DNA from: Pyxidicoccus parkwaysis
Lineage (GTDB): Bacteria; Myxococcota; Myxococcia; Myxococcales; Myxococcaceae
DNA: 64,000 nt
Assembly (NCBI RefSeq): GCF_017301735.1
Contig: NZ_CP071090.1
Coordinates: 6,500,001 to 6,564,000, forward strand
Reading direction: 5' to 3'
Part shown: positions 37,412-46,031 of the stretch, piece after piece
How positions within the stretch are numbered: the first letter of the stretch is position 1
Layout: the number at the start of each line of letters is the position of its first letter
Notes under the pieces: model-generated
Database searches by the model: none
What the model saw: only the letters and a program-made list of their open reading frames with translations
Told to the model about the DNA's origin: nothing
Translations under genes and position numbers: made by a program

Positions 37412-38578
37412 ATGGCGCCGACGTTCCAAGAGCTGCTGGCCGGAGTGAAGCAGGAGATTCGCGAAGTCACCGTGGACGAGGTGAAGCGGCTCCTGGACGC
37501 CCGGGCCCCCATGAAGCTCGTGGACGTGCGCGAGGCGGACGAGTACGCGGGCGGCCGCCTGCCCGGCGCCCTGCACATCCCCCGGGGCTATCTGGAGCTT
37601 CGCATCGAGGACCGGGCCCGACGCGACGAGGACGTCGTCCTCTACTGCGCCGGGGGCACCCGCTCCGCCCTGGCCGCGAAGACGCTGAAGGAATTGGGCT
37701 ACACGCGCGTGGCGTCCATGGCCGGCGGCTTCAACCGCTGGAGCGACGCGGCCCTCCCGGTGGAGAAGCCCTTCGTCCTCACCGCCGAGCAGAAGGAGCG
37801 CTACCGCCGCCACCTCATCCTCCCCGAGGTGGGCGAGGAGGGACAGGCGAAGCTCCTCCAGGCGAAGGTGCTGCTCATGGGCGCCGGAGGCCTGGGCTCG
37901 CCCGCGGCGCTGTACCTCGCGGCGGCCGGCGTGGGCACGCTGGGCATCGTCGACTCGGACGTGGTGGACCTGAGCAACCTCCAGCGTCAGGTCATCCACA
38001 CGCGTGAATTCCAGGGCCAGCCCAAGGTGGTGAGTGCCCGTGCGGCCATCGAAGCGCTGAATCCCGACGTGAAGGTGGTGCCCTTCCAGGAGCGGCTGAC
38101 GGCGCACAACGTGCTGCGCGTGCTGGAGGGCTTCGACCTGGTGCTGGACGGCGGGGACAACTTCCCCACGCGCTACCTGCTCAACGACGCGTGCGTCATG
38201 CAGGGCAAGCCCAACCTCCACGGCTCCATCTTCCGCTTCGAGGGCCAGGTGACGACCTTCGTCCCCGGCCAGGGCCCCTGCTACCGCTGCCTCTACCCCG
38301 CCCCGCCGCCGCCGGAACTGGCCCCGTCGTGCGCGGAGGCCGGCGTGCTGGGCGTGCTGCCCGGGCTCATCGGCCTGCTCCAGGCCAACGAGGCCCTGAA
38401 GCTCATCCTCGGCCGGGGCGAGCCGCTCATCGGCCGGCTCCTCACCTTCGACGCGCTGGGCACCCGCTTCCAGGAGCTGAAGCTGCGCAGGGACTCCACG
38501 TGCCCGGTGTGCGCACCGGGCGCGAAGGTGGAGCTCATCGACTACGAGCAGTTCTGCTCCACCCCCACCGCCGCCTGA
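37412..38578 (+). CDS. Rhodanese-E1-like sulfur-carrier adenylyltransferase (MoeB/ThiF type)
   Basis: The product is 388 residues. A rhodanese domain comes first (about 1-115) with active-site Cys in YCAGGTRS, followed by the E1-like domain (about 120-388). Visible there are the ATP loop GAGGLGSPAALYLA, the DVVDLSNLQRQV strand, the Zn ligands CYRC and CPVC, and the catalytic Cys in SCAEAGVLG. In MoeZ/MOCS3 the rhodanese is at the C-terminus; here it is at the N-terminus. It should activate a ThiS/MoaD-like protein and transfer sulfur to it. No such carrier gene is adjacent. A second rhodanese gene starts five bases after the stop. Confidence 0.9.
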   Translation: MAPTFQELLAGVKQEIREVTVDEVKRLLDARAPMKLVDVREADEYAGGRLPGALHIPRGYLELRIEDRARRDEDVVLYCAGGTRSALAAKTLKELGYTRVASMAGGFNRWSDAALPVEKPFVLTAEQKERYRRHLILPEVGEEGQAKLLQAKVLLMGAGGLGSPAALYLAAAGVGTLGIVDSDVVDLSNLQRQVIHTREFQGQPKVVSARAAIEALNPDVKVVPFQERLTAHNVLRVLEGFDLVLDGGDNFPTRYLLNDACVMQGKPNLHGSIFRFEGQVTTFVPGQGPCYRCLYPAPPPPELAPSCAEAGVLGVLPGLIGLLQANEALKLILGRGEPLIGRLLTFDALGTRFQELKLRRDSTCPVCAPGAKVELIDYEQFCSTPTAA

Positions 38579-38583
38579 GACGC

Positions 38584-38919
38584 ATGATGCCCATTCCCGA
38601 AATCTCGCCCACCCGGCTCGCCGAATTGCTCGCCGGCCCTCCCGAGTCCCGCCCCGCGCTGCTCGACGTGCGCTTCCCGGACGAGCACGCGTGGGTGGCG
38701 CTGCCGGACTCGGTGCTGATTCCGCTGCCGGAGCTGGACGAGCGCGCCGACGAATTGGAGGCCCTGCGCGGCCGGCCCGTCGTCGTGTACTGCCACCACG
38801 GCGTGCGCAGCCTGGACGGCGCGGCGTACCTGATTGCGAAGGGGCTGGAGGCCGTGTCGCTCAAGGGCGGCATCGACCTGTACTCGAGGCAGGTGGACCC
38901 CACCCTGCCCCGCTACTGA
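38584..38919 (+). CDS. Single-domain rhodanese
   Basis: The product is 111 residues, a stand-alone rhodanese fold (LDVRFPDEHAW, then active-site CHHGVRS, then LKGGIDLYS). The active Cys is present, so sulfur transfer is likely. It starts five bases after the E1-rhodanese stop and is surely co-transcribed with it. The two together give a carrier-activating enzyme with an extra sulfur donor. Two ATGs lie in tandem at 38584 and 38587; I keep the first. Confidence 0.88.
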   Translation: MMPIPEISPTRLAELLAGPPESRPALLDVRFPDEHAWVALPDSVLIPLPELDERADELEALRGRPVVVYCHHGVRSLDGAAYLIAKGLEAVSLKGGIDLYSRQVDPTLPRY

Positions 38920-38944
38920 CGCCTCGCTGACGCCTCGCTGACGC
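38917..38944. repeat. 11-bp tandem repeat beginning with the rhodanese stop codon
   Basis: TGACGCCTCGC occurs at 38917-38927 and 38928-38938, then TGACGC again at 38939. The first TGA is the stop codon. It lies in the short gap before the convergent kinase gene. Confidence 0.6.
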
Positions 38945-38948
38945 GTTA

Positions 38949-41258
38949 CTAGCCCAGGAAGGCGCTGAGGTCCTGCGTGTCCTTGTTGATGATGCCGGGC
39001 TTGATGTCGACCTCGAAGAGGAACGGCTCCTTCAGCGGGCCTCCGGTCAGCTCCAGCTTGTGGCGGCCCTCCATGAGCTCGATTTTCAGCCCCTTGCCGC
39101 TCATGTAGTTGCCCACATCCTGGCCGTTGCGCCGCACGGTGATGCCCTTCAGCCCGTCCGGCTTCAGCGTGAGCTGGAGGTAGCCGCGCTTGAACTCGTA
39201 CGTGACGACCTTGGGCTGGCCGGGCTCGCCGAAGGCCAGCGTGTCGCTGTCCTCGCGGTAGATGCCCTGCTGCTCGTTCTCCAGGATGAGCGTGTCCTGG
39301 AGGTGCGCACCCGACACCATCGTCATGGGTGTGTCGCCCAGCACCGTCACCGGCTGCTCGCTGCGGCACTTGGGCGTGTGGCGCACGGACACCTTCACCC
39401 GCTCGTTGGTGTTGACGGTGAGCAGCACGCCCTGCCCGTCGTTCGCCGTGCCGTTGAGCACCGCGAGGATGGGCTTGTGGAAGATGCCGATGACAATCAG
39501 CAGGCCGACAATGAAGCCCATCGTGGCCACGTTGCGCGTGGCCATGGTCTTCCGCGCGCGGCGGTTGGACTCCTCGAGGGCGCGCTCCACCGCGTCGTCG
39601 TCAGTGTTGCGCACGACGGGCGCACCGCTCGAGGAGCGGCGCGGCGGCGGCTCCGGCATCTCCGGGCGGTTGTCGATGCGGCTGTTGCTGCGGCGGCGCG
39701 GCGCCTCCACCGAGGACTGCATGCCGGTGGTGCGGCGGCGCGGCGGCGCGACGGGCTCCGGCGGAGGCGGCAGGATGGTCCGCTCGTCGTCCTCCTCCTC
39801 GTCCTCCACCTGGGGGAGGTTGGCGCGCGAGCGCGACGGCGGAGGCGGAGGCAGCGTGTCCATGTCCCCGTCGTCCTGCACCGGGGTGGCCCGCGTGTTG
39901 GAACGGCGCGGCGGCAGCGGCGACTCGCCCGTGGGCGTGCGGCTCAGGTCCGTGCGCGAGTTGGTGCGCGCCACCTGCGTGACGTTGGGGTTGGACGTGC
40001 GGCGCACGCCCTCCTGCGTACGGCGACGGGGGGCGACTTCGTCGATGCCCGACGGCGCGTCCCACTCGTTGGGGTCCTCGGGCGCCACGGCCGGCGCGGC
40101 CACCGAGGCCGAGCGGCGCGGAGGCGGCGGAGGCACCGAGGCGCGCGCGGCCGAGGCGCGCGGGCGCTCACGGTGCGACTGCTCGCCCGGAGGCGCCTCC
40201 CAGTTCATGTCCGCCGCGGGGGAGGAAGGCTTGCCGCGGCCGCGCTCCGGCGGAGGCGGCGTGGGCGGCTGGGGCGTGCCGGAGTTGGCGGAGTCCTCGC
40301 CCACCGGAATCACCTGGCCCTGCGCCTTCTCATCGGCGAGCCGGTCCGCGAAGAGCGTCTCCATCAGCTCGGAAATCTGGACCGAGCCGGCCACCCAGCG
40401 CTGCCCGACGAGGATTTCCTCCAGCGCCATCTGGAACTGGCGCGCGTCGCGGTAGCGGTCGTCCGCGTTCTTCGCGATGGCCCGCATCACCACCGGGTCC
40501 ATCTCCTCAGGCACGTCCGCCACCTGCGACGGCGGGTTGATGGCGCACTCCATGGCCGCCTGGAGCGTGGCCAGTTCGGAGTCGCGCTTCAGCGGCCGCA
40601 CGCCGGTGAGCAGCTCGTAGAGGACCAGGCCGATGGCGAAGATGTCCGCGCGCCCGTCCAGCGGCTTGCCGGCGGCCTGCTCGGGGGCCATGTACGCGAA
40701 CTTGCCCTTGATGGCGCCGGACTTCGTCAGCGACGCCTGATCCGCCGCCTTGGCGATGCCGAAGTCCACCAGCTTCACCGAGCCGTCGAAGCTGATGAGG
40801 ATGTTCTGCGGCGAGATGTCGCGGTGCACCACGCGCAGCGGCCGACCCGCGTCGTCCGTGCGGCTGTGGGCGTAGTGCAGGCCCTCGCACGCGGCGGCGA
40901 CAATGCGGATGGCCAGCGGCCGGGCCACCCACTGACCGGAGCTGGCCGCCTTGCGCATCACCCGGCCGAGGTCCTCGCCGTGGATGAACTCCATGGCGAT
41001 GTAGTAGGTGCCGTTGGCCTCGCCGAACTCGTAGACCTGGGCGATGTTCGGGTGGTTGAAGCGCGCGGCAATCAGCGCCTCATTCCGGAACATCTCCACG
41101 AACTCGCGGTCCTCCGCGAGGTGCGGAAGGATGCGCTTGACGACGAGGTTCTTCTGGAAGCCCTCAATGCCCATCTGGCGCGCAAGCCAGACTTCGGCCA
41201 TGCCGCCCGTGGCGAGCTTCTTCAGAAGCTGGTATTTCCCGAATGATTGAGGGTTCAT
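38949..41258 (-). CDS. Transmembrane Ser/Thr protein kinase with Pro/Arg-rich linker (second)
   Basis: The product is 769 residues. The kinase domain (about 7-285) has ATGGMAEVWLA, VVKRIL, HRDISPQN, DFGIAK and APEQ, so all catalytic motifs are present. The linker (about 320-570) is rich in PPPRRS-like text. One membrane helix follows (about 577-597), then an extracytoplasmic region of about 170 residues (NERVKVSVRHTPKC onward) that ends in a PEGA-like beta repeat (KPDGLKGITVRRNGQ, LMEGRHKLELTG). It resembles the first kinase in layout but is clearly separate. It is divergent from the YtkA-like gene, with only 31 bases between the starts. Confidence 0.9.
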   Translation of the reverse strand: MNPQSFGKYQLLKKLATGGMAEVWLARQMGIEGFQKNLVVKRILPHLAEDREFVEMFRNEALIAARFNHPNIAQVYEFGEANGTYYIAMEFIHGEDLGRVMRKAASSGQWVARPLAIRIVAAACEGLHYAHSRTDDAGRPLRVVHRDISPQNILISFDGSVKLVDFGIAKAADQASLTKSGAIKGKFAYMAPEQAAGKPLDGRADIFAIGLVLYELLTGVRPLKRDSELATLQAAMECAINPPSQVADVPEEMDPVVMRAIAKNADDRYRDARQFQMALEEILVGQRWVAGSVQISELMETLFADRLADEKAQGQVIPVGEDSANSGTPQPPTPPPPERGRGKPSSPAADMNWEAPPGEQSHRERPRASAARASVPPPPPRRSASVAAPAVAPEDPNEWDAPSGIDEVAPRRRTQEGVRRTSNPNVTQVARTNSRTDLSRTPTGESPLPPRRSNTRATPVQDDGDMDTLPPPPPSRSRANLPQVEDEEEDDERTILPPPPEPVAPPRRRTTGMQSSVEAPRRRSNSRIDNRPEMPEPPPRRSSSGAPVVRNTDDDAVERALEESNRRARKTMATRNVATMGFIVGLLIVIGIFHKPILAVLNGTANDGQGVLLTVNTNERVKVSVRHTPKCRSEQPVTVLGDTPMTMVSGAHLQDTLILENEQQGIYREDSDTLAFGEPGQPKVVTYEFKRGYLQLTLKPDGLKGITVRRNGQDVGNYMSGKGLKIELMEGRHKLELTGGPLKEPFLFEVDIKPGIINKDTQDLSAFLG

Positions 41259-41289
41259 CCCGGGACTTCGGCCGCGGGGAGCAGCTCAG

Positions 41290-42042
41290 GTGGAATGCGT
41301 CAGGGCTCGGCATACTAGAGGACCGCTGCCTCCATGGCAAAGGCGGCGCGCGTGGAAATCCGGATGGGTGTTGTTTGCCTGCCTGGTCATGGCCGGCATC
41401 GCGGCCGCCGCGCCAGCGAATGATCAGATCCGCGTGGAGCGCCGCGGCGACCTCCTGGAGTTGAAGTGGTCCGACACGGAGGAGCGCCTCCAGGGCAGCC
41501 TCCACCCCGCGATTCCCCGGGAGGGCGAGCCCTTCACCCTGTCGCTCCATGTGGGCAACTTCCAGGGCGCGGAGTTCGACGGGCCCCTCACGATTACCTT
41601 CCAGCAGCCCGGCTCCCCCGCCCTGGTGACGCGGACGCTCACGCGGGAGGGGGTCAACTGGCACACCGAGCTGACCCCGGATGCCCCCGGCCTGTGGGAT
41701 TTGGAGGTGCGCTACCGGAACACGCACCTCAAGGTGCTCACGGCGCGCATCCCCGTGTCGGATCAACCGCTGCCGCGCGGAATCGGCTGGGCGCTGATCA
41801 TCACGGCCGCTGGAACGGCGCTGATACTGGGCGTACGTGGCGTGGTGCGCCGAATCCGCGCCTCGTCGACGGGACCGGGAGAAGTCAGCGCGCCGCCCGC
41901 CGCCGTCGCGAGCAGCGCCGCTCCAGCACAAGACGCGCGGCCGGCGGCCGCCGACACCGCGCCGCCCGCCTCGGAACCCACGCCCGTGCCGGACAGCGAC
42001 ATGTCCACCGCACCACCGGCGGATCCGTCGTCCGGCCAGTAA
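41290..42042 (+). CDS. Exported, membrane-anchored YtkA-like protein
   Basis: The product is 250 residues. It has a long N-terminus with a basic segment (WQRRRAWKSG) before the hydrophobic stretch (about 27-40, ending AAAAP), then a beta domain (about 45-150) that resembles YtkA/FixH-like domains. A second helix lies near 155-175, and the end is an Ala/Pro-rich tail. The GTG at 41290 is supported by GGGGAG eight bases upstream; no in-frame ATG gives a sensible start. It may act at the membrane or periplasm. Its start is 31 bases from that of the divergent kinase, so regulation may be shared. Confidence 0.55.
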   Translation: MECVRARHTRGPLPPWQRRRAWKSGWVLFACLVMAGIAAAAPANDQIRVERRGDLLELKWSDTEERLQGSLHPAIPREGEPFTLSLHVGNFQGAEFDGPLTITFQQPGSPALVTRTLTREGVNWHTELTPDAPGLWDLEVRYRNTHLKVLTARIPVSDQPLPRGIGWALIITAAGTALILGVRGVVRRIRASSTGPGEVSAPPAAVASSAAPAQDARPAAADTAPPASEPTPVPDSDMSTAPPADPSSGQ

Positions 42043-42253
42043 CTCCTTCCATCGGACGGGCATTCGTACAGGCCCGCCTGCCCGGGGCGTGGGAACTTTC
42101 GTTCCCTGTCACAGGCCGGTGACCGCCTCGTGACGCCCGATTCCGAACTCATCGCGCACTCATCTCCCTCTCATCCGTCCAGCACCGGACGTTCCTCTCA
42201 CGGGCACCGGTGTTGCACACGAAGCCTCCGACTGCGGCGGGGAGGCGAGGGAC

Positions 42254-43573
42254 ATGGTGGGGTGGCGGTTCGATGAACGGGCGAGGCGGGGCCTTCTCGC
42301 CGCAGTCCTCCTGGGCATGCCGGCGCTCGCTCGCGCGGGAATGCCCGTTCCGGAGGAAGTGGCCCCCGGTACTGGGGCCGAAGAGGACACGCTCTCGGGC
42401 GGAGTCGTGGACGGCGTGGAGGGGACCGGGAGCGATGTGCCGGCCGATGCGGCCGCGGAGGGGCCCACGGGTGACGGCTCGGGCGAGGTGATGGAGGGGG
42501 CACTGGCGCAGTCGGTGCCAGCGCAGGGGATGCCCGAGGAGCAGGTGTCGCCCGTGGGCCCGGTGCCGGGCAAGGCCGCGGCCACGCCGGAGAAGCAGGG
42601 CAAGAAGAAGAAGAAGGTGAAGCCCGGCGAGCCACAGGATGAGTCGCTGGGAGAGAACCCCGACGCCGTGGACGACACGGCCGAGGAGGACAAGCAGGAC
42701 GTGCGCGTCTTCGGCCGCGTGTACGCGAGGGCCAGCGCGGACGAGCGCGAGAAGTACCAGCGCTCGCTCAGCATCCCCTCCGCGCGCGTGGGCGTCGGCG
42801 CGTCGCTGTCCAACATCGAAGCCGAGGTGACGGCGGACCTCGCGGACAAGTCGCTGCTGAAGGACGCCTTCGTGCGCCTCGCGGATGACTCGAAGCGCTT
42901 CCGCCTCTACGGCGGCCAGTTCAAGTCGCCCTTCCTCCAGCGCTCGCTGGAGTCGTCGTGGGACTTGCCCGTGGTGAGCCGCGGGCTCGTGGAGGACTAC
43001 CTCACGGAGGTGCACCAGCTCGGCGGGCGCCGGCTGGGCCTCATGGGCGAGATGCGCCTGAAGGACGCGTGGGGCCTCAAGGTGTCCGCGGGCTTCTTCG
43101 AGGGCGGCAAGGACGACGCGGGCATGCGCCTGAAGGAGGACATCGCCGCGCGGGTGAGCCTGCGCCCGCTCAAGAAGCTCAGCCTCGGCGTGAGCACCTA
43201 CGTGGCGGAGGCCCTGGACGTGGTGCACAAGCACGCGCTGGCGGCCGACGCACAGCTGCACCTGGGCGGGCTGCTGTTCAGCGGCGAGCTCGTCACCGGC
43301 CGGCTGCCGCTGGGGCCCTTCACCGCGCAGCTGCTGCTGGCGAACTACACGCTGCCGGTGGGCAGCGGCGAGTGGGCCGTGCAGCCCGTCGCGGGCTTCG
43401 AGGCGCTGCAACTTCGTGGGGACGTGGAGGGCACGGGCCACTCGCTGGTGGGTGGGCTCAATGTGCTGTTGGGGGACCGCTTCAAGGCGATGTTCCAGGC
43501 GGAGCGCGCGCTGCGTCCGGGGGACGAGGCCGCCGCGCTCGAGTACTCGCTGCAGCTCGCGACGCGCTTCTAG
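42254..43573 (+). CDS. Outer-membrane porin-like protein (porin P/O type)
   Basis: The product is 439 residues. A signal peptide (about 1-29) is followed by a low-complexity acidic/Pro-rich region (30-130) with a KKKKK stretch. From about 150 a series of amphipathic strands follows (FGRVYARASADE, RLYGGQFKSPFLQ, LRLKDAWGLKVSAGFFEG) and ends in a terminal Phe (LQLATRF), as required for beta-barrel assembly. The FKSPFLQR region is like phosphate-selective porins O and P. It is first in a tight operon with the VTC gene 19 bases downstream. The acidic/Lys N-terminal part is unusual for porins. Confidence 0.7.
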   Translation: MVGWRFDERARRGLLAAVLLGMPALARAGMPVPEEVAPGTGAEEDTLSGGVVDGVEGTGSDVPADAAAEGPTGDGSGEVMEGALAQSVPAQGMPEEQVSPVGPVPGKAAATPEKQGKKKKKVKPGEPQDESLGENPDAVDDTAEEDKQDVRVFGRVYARASADEREKYQRSLSIPSARVGVGASLSNIEAEVTADLADKSLLKDAFVRLADDSKRFRLYGGQFKSPFLQRSLESSWDLPVVSRGLVEDYLTEVHQLGGRRLGLMGEMRLKDAWGLKVSAGFFEGGKDDAGMRLKEDIAARVSLRPLKKLSLGVSTYVAEALDVVHKHALAADAQLHLGGLLFSGELVTGRLPLGPFTAQLLLANYTLPVGSGEWAVQPVAGFEALQLRGDVEGTGHSLVGGLNVLLGDRFKAMFQAERALRPGDEAAALEYSLQLATRF

Positions 43574-43592
43574 CGCACGGAGACAGGACGCC

Positions 43593-44309
43593 ATGCTGTC
43601 GTTCGCCGAGGGAGAAGTCACCAAGCTCCGGCGTGAGTTCAAGCTCGTGCTGGGAGCGGAAGAAGCCATCGCGCTGTGCGGACGTCTGTCGCGCGAGCTG
43701 GGAGGGCACCTGCCCGCGCCCACGCGCATCGTCTCCGTCTACTTCGACCGGCCAGGCTGCCCGCTGGCGGAGCGCGCGCTGCGCTCGCCGGAGGACTGCC
43801 TCAAGGTCCGCACCAAGGAGTACTCGCCGGATTTGGGCGCGGGCGGCGTGCAGCGCGTGGTGCTGGAGGTGAAGCGCGAGCGCCATGGCCTCACGCAGAA
43901 GCGCCGCGTCTGGGTGCCGCGCGCGGACCTGGGGCGCATGCTGCGCGGCGGCGCCGGCAGCCTGCTTCCGCTCATCGCGGGGGGCAGCCTCGTGCCGGTG
44001 CTGGCCGTCACGTACAAGCGCCACGTGTACCAGGCCACGCAGGAGTGGCGCGTGACGGTGGACCGGGACATCGCGTTCCACACCATCACCCCGGAGCTGG
44101 CGCTGTCGCAGCTGTCGCTCACGGCGGAGCGGCTGGGGACACCCCACTCGACGGAGCGCCGGGTGGTGGTGGAGGTGAAGCACCTCGGGTGTGAGCTGCC
44201 CGAGTGGCTGGCGTCGCTCAATCCGGGCGGAGCGCCGGCATACAGCAAGTTCGCGGAAGGCATGGCGAGGGTCCACGACTTCGCCACGGATGGGGTCGCA
44301 GGGGGATAG
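43593..44309 (+). CDS. VTC-domain polyphosphate polymerase-like protein
   Basis: The product is 238 residues and soluble. The VTC domain, which makes polyphosphate from ATP, is recognised by its beta-tunnel motifs: RREFK (13-17), SVYFD (48-52), LKVRTKEY (70-77), LEVKRE (91-96), VTYKRHVY (139-146), RVTVDRDI (153-160), VVEVKH (192-197) and YSKF (217-220). The Lys/Arg and Glu residues that line the tunnel in yeast Vtc4 and bacterial homologues have likely counterparts here. It is 19 bases after the porin and six bases before the kinase gene, in an operon. GGAG lies about 12 bases upstream of the ATG. Confidence 0.85.
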   Translation: MLSFAEGEVTKLRREFKLVLGAEEAIALCGRLSRELGGHLPAPTRIVSVYFDRPGCPLAERALRSPEDCLKVRTKEYSPDLGAGGVQRVVLEVKRERHGLTQKRRVWVPRADLGRMLRGGAGSLLPLIAGGSLVPVLAVTYKRHVYQATQEWRVTVDRDIAFHTITPELALSQLSLTAERLGTPHSTERRVVVEVKHLGCELPEWLASLNPGGAPAYSKFAEGMARVHDFATDGVAGG

Positions 44310-44315
44310 GGCATC

Positions 44316-46025
44316 GTGTTCATCGACTTCGAGGGGATTGACGGCAGTGGAAAGACGACGCTTTCCAATCTGCTTGCCGCGCGGCTCAAGCGGCTGGGCT
44401 ACCGGGTGGCGCACGCGCGCGAGGGAGGAGAGCTCCAGGCGCCCGCCGCGCGGCGCGTGCGCGAGCTGACGCGTGACTCGCGGCTGCTGGAGATGTCGCC
44501 CCGCACCGAGTTCTTCCTCAACCTCGCGCGTGACGCGCAGCAACTGGAGGAAGTCGTGGCGCCCGCGCTGCGGCGGGGCGAGGTGTGCATCACCGACCGC
44601 TACCTGTACTCGCAGCTGGCGCTGAGCGGCGGCGGACGGGGCCTGCCCATGGCGGAGTTGCAGCCCGCGTGCGAGCTGGCCTCGCAGGGCCTGTGGCCGG
44701 ACCTGGTCGTCCTCGTGGACGTGGACCCGGACCTCGCGCGCTGGCGCAAGCGGCTGGGCAAGCTTCAGAGCGCGCGCGTGTCGGACGGTGACAGCCGCAA
44801 GGGACTGGCCGGCGCGGGCCTCGCGGTGCGGGTGCGCGAGTCCTTCCTGGAGATGGCGCGCAAGGACCCGCAGCGCTGGCTCATCCTGGAGAACAACGAC
44901 GTGCCGCTGCGCGTGCTGGAGCAGCGCCTGGTGGACGCGGTGGTGGCGCGGCTGGAGGGGCGGGAGATTCCGGTGCAGCGCATCGTCCCCGCGCCGGCCG
45001 CCCTCCCCTCGGAGCCGGTGACGGCGGAGAACGTGGAGGAGCACTTCTTCCGCGCGCTCGACGCGGTGGAGGTGCGCGAGCCGGCGCTCGCGGCGTGGAT
45101 GGTGGGGGGCCTGCCCGGCCTGCCCGCGCATCAGCGGCGGCTCGGCTACGCGGAGCGCTTCCCCGCCCTCACCGCGCGCGGCCTCAATGGCCTCGACGAC
45201 GAGCCGGCGTGGACGCTGCGCGAGGTGCTGGCATCGACGGCGCCCGCGGAGGTCGCCTCCAGCCTGAGCGGCCTCACCAGCCCGCGCGCGATGATGCTGC
45301 GCGAGCGTCTGTACGCGCAGGCTCCCTCGGAAGTGCTGAACGGCCTCAAGCGGGACGGCTCGCCCCAGGCGTGGGCGCTGCGCGAGCGCGGCATCAAGGA
45401 CGGCCGGCTCGCGGACGTCCTCTGCGGCCTCGAGGGTGTGGACGGCGACGAGTCCTGGGTGGTGCGCGAGGCGGGCATGCAGCGCAAGCTGTACGCGGAG
45501 GTGGCTCGCAGCCTCGGCGGACTCACCACCGCGCGCGCGGACGCGCTGCGCGAGGTGCTGCTGCCGCATGACAGGCTCGCGGTGCTGCGCGGCACCACGG
45601 GCCTGGACACGCCGCTGGCGCGCGGCCTGCGCGAGGCGCTGGCGGACAAGGCGCTGAAGCTGGTGCTGCGCTCGCTCACCGGCCTCACCACGGCGGAGTC
45701 CTGGGCGCTGCGCGAGAAGGGCGCGCCGCTGACGAAGGAGGCGCTGGACTCGGTGGACGGGCTGGATGACCCGAGCGCGTGGCAGCTCCGCGTGACGCAT
45801 GTGAGCCGGTGGCCCTCCACGGCGGTGTCGTCGCTGAGGGGCCTGCCGCTGGGGCCGTATGCGCGCGCCCTCATCGACCGCGCGCTGGAGGCGAACCCCG
45901 GCCGGCTGTCGGTGCTGCGCAACGCGTACGCCGCCGTCGCCACCGCGCGCTCGCTCGCGACGGCGCCCGCCCGCGCGGCCCGCTCCGAGGTGGACGTCAC
46001 GGCGCGCGTGGAAGTCCGGGGATAG
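44316..46025 (+). CDS. TMK-like P-loop kinase fused to a nine-repeat C-terminal domain
   Basis: The product is 569 residues. Residues 1-215 resemble thymidylate kinase: Walker A EGIDGSGKTT (6-15), catalytic-type DRYLYSQLALSGGGRG (94-109) and DVDP. The TMK substrate motif EPGGT is replaced by REGGEL (35-40), so the substrate may not be dTMP. Residues about 285-530 hold roughly nine repeats of about 27 residues with the pattern SLxGLxxxxAWxLRExxxxxxxxEV. They are leucine/alpha-helical, HEAT-like in look but shorter. The GTG start is six bases after the VTC stop, and a G-rich run precedes it. It is probably cytoplasmic. The fusion partner and substrate are unknown. Confidence 0.8.
   Translation: MFIDFEGIDGSGKTTLSNLLAARLKRLGYRVAHAREGGELQAPAARRVRELTRDSRLLEMSPRTEFFLNLARDAQQLEEVVAPALRRGEVCITDRYLYSQLALSGGGRGLPMAELQPACELASQGLWPDLVVLVDVDPDLARWRKRLGKLQSARVSDGDSRKGLAGAGLAVRVRESFLEMARKDPQRWLILENNDVPLRVLEQRLVDAVVARLEGREIPVQRIVPAPAALPSEPVTAENVEEHFFRALDAVEVREPALAAWMVGGLPGLPAHQRRLGYAERFPALTARGLNGLDDEPAWTLREVLASTAPAEVASSLSGLTSPRAMMLRERLYAQAPSEVLNGLKRDGSPQAWALRERGIKDGRLADVLCGLEGVDGDESWVVREAGMQRKLYAEVARSLGGLTTARADALREVLLPHDRLAVLRGTTGLDTPLARGLREALADKALKLVLRSLTGLTTAESWALREKGAPLTKEALDSVDGLDDPSAWQLRVTHVSRWPSTAVSSLRGLPLGPYARALIDRALEANPGRLSVLRNAYAAVATARSLATAPARAARSEVDVTARVEVRG
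45168..45911 (+). repeat. Diverged ~81-bp coding repeats of the TMK-like protein
   Basis: About nine units of 26-28 codons encode repeats beginning GLNGL, SLSGL, GLKRD, GLEGV, SLGGL, GTTGL, SLTGL, SVDGL and SLRGL. The shared LRE core recurs, but the DNA is diverged, so this is an ancient repeat under protein-level selection. Confidence 0.7.
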
Positions 46026-46031
46026 CGGCCC

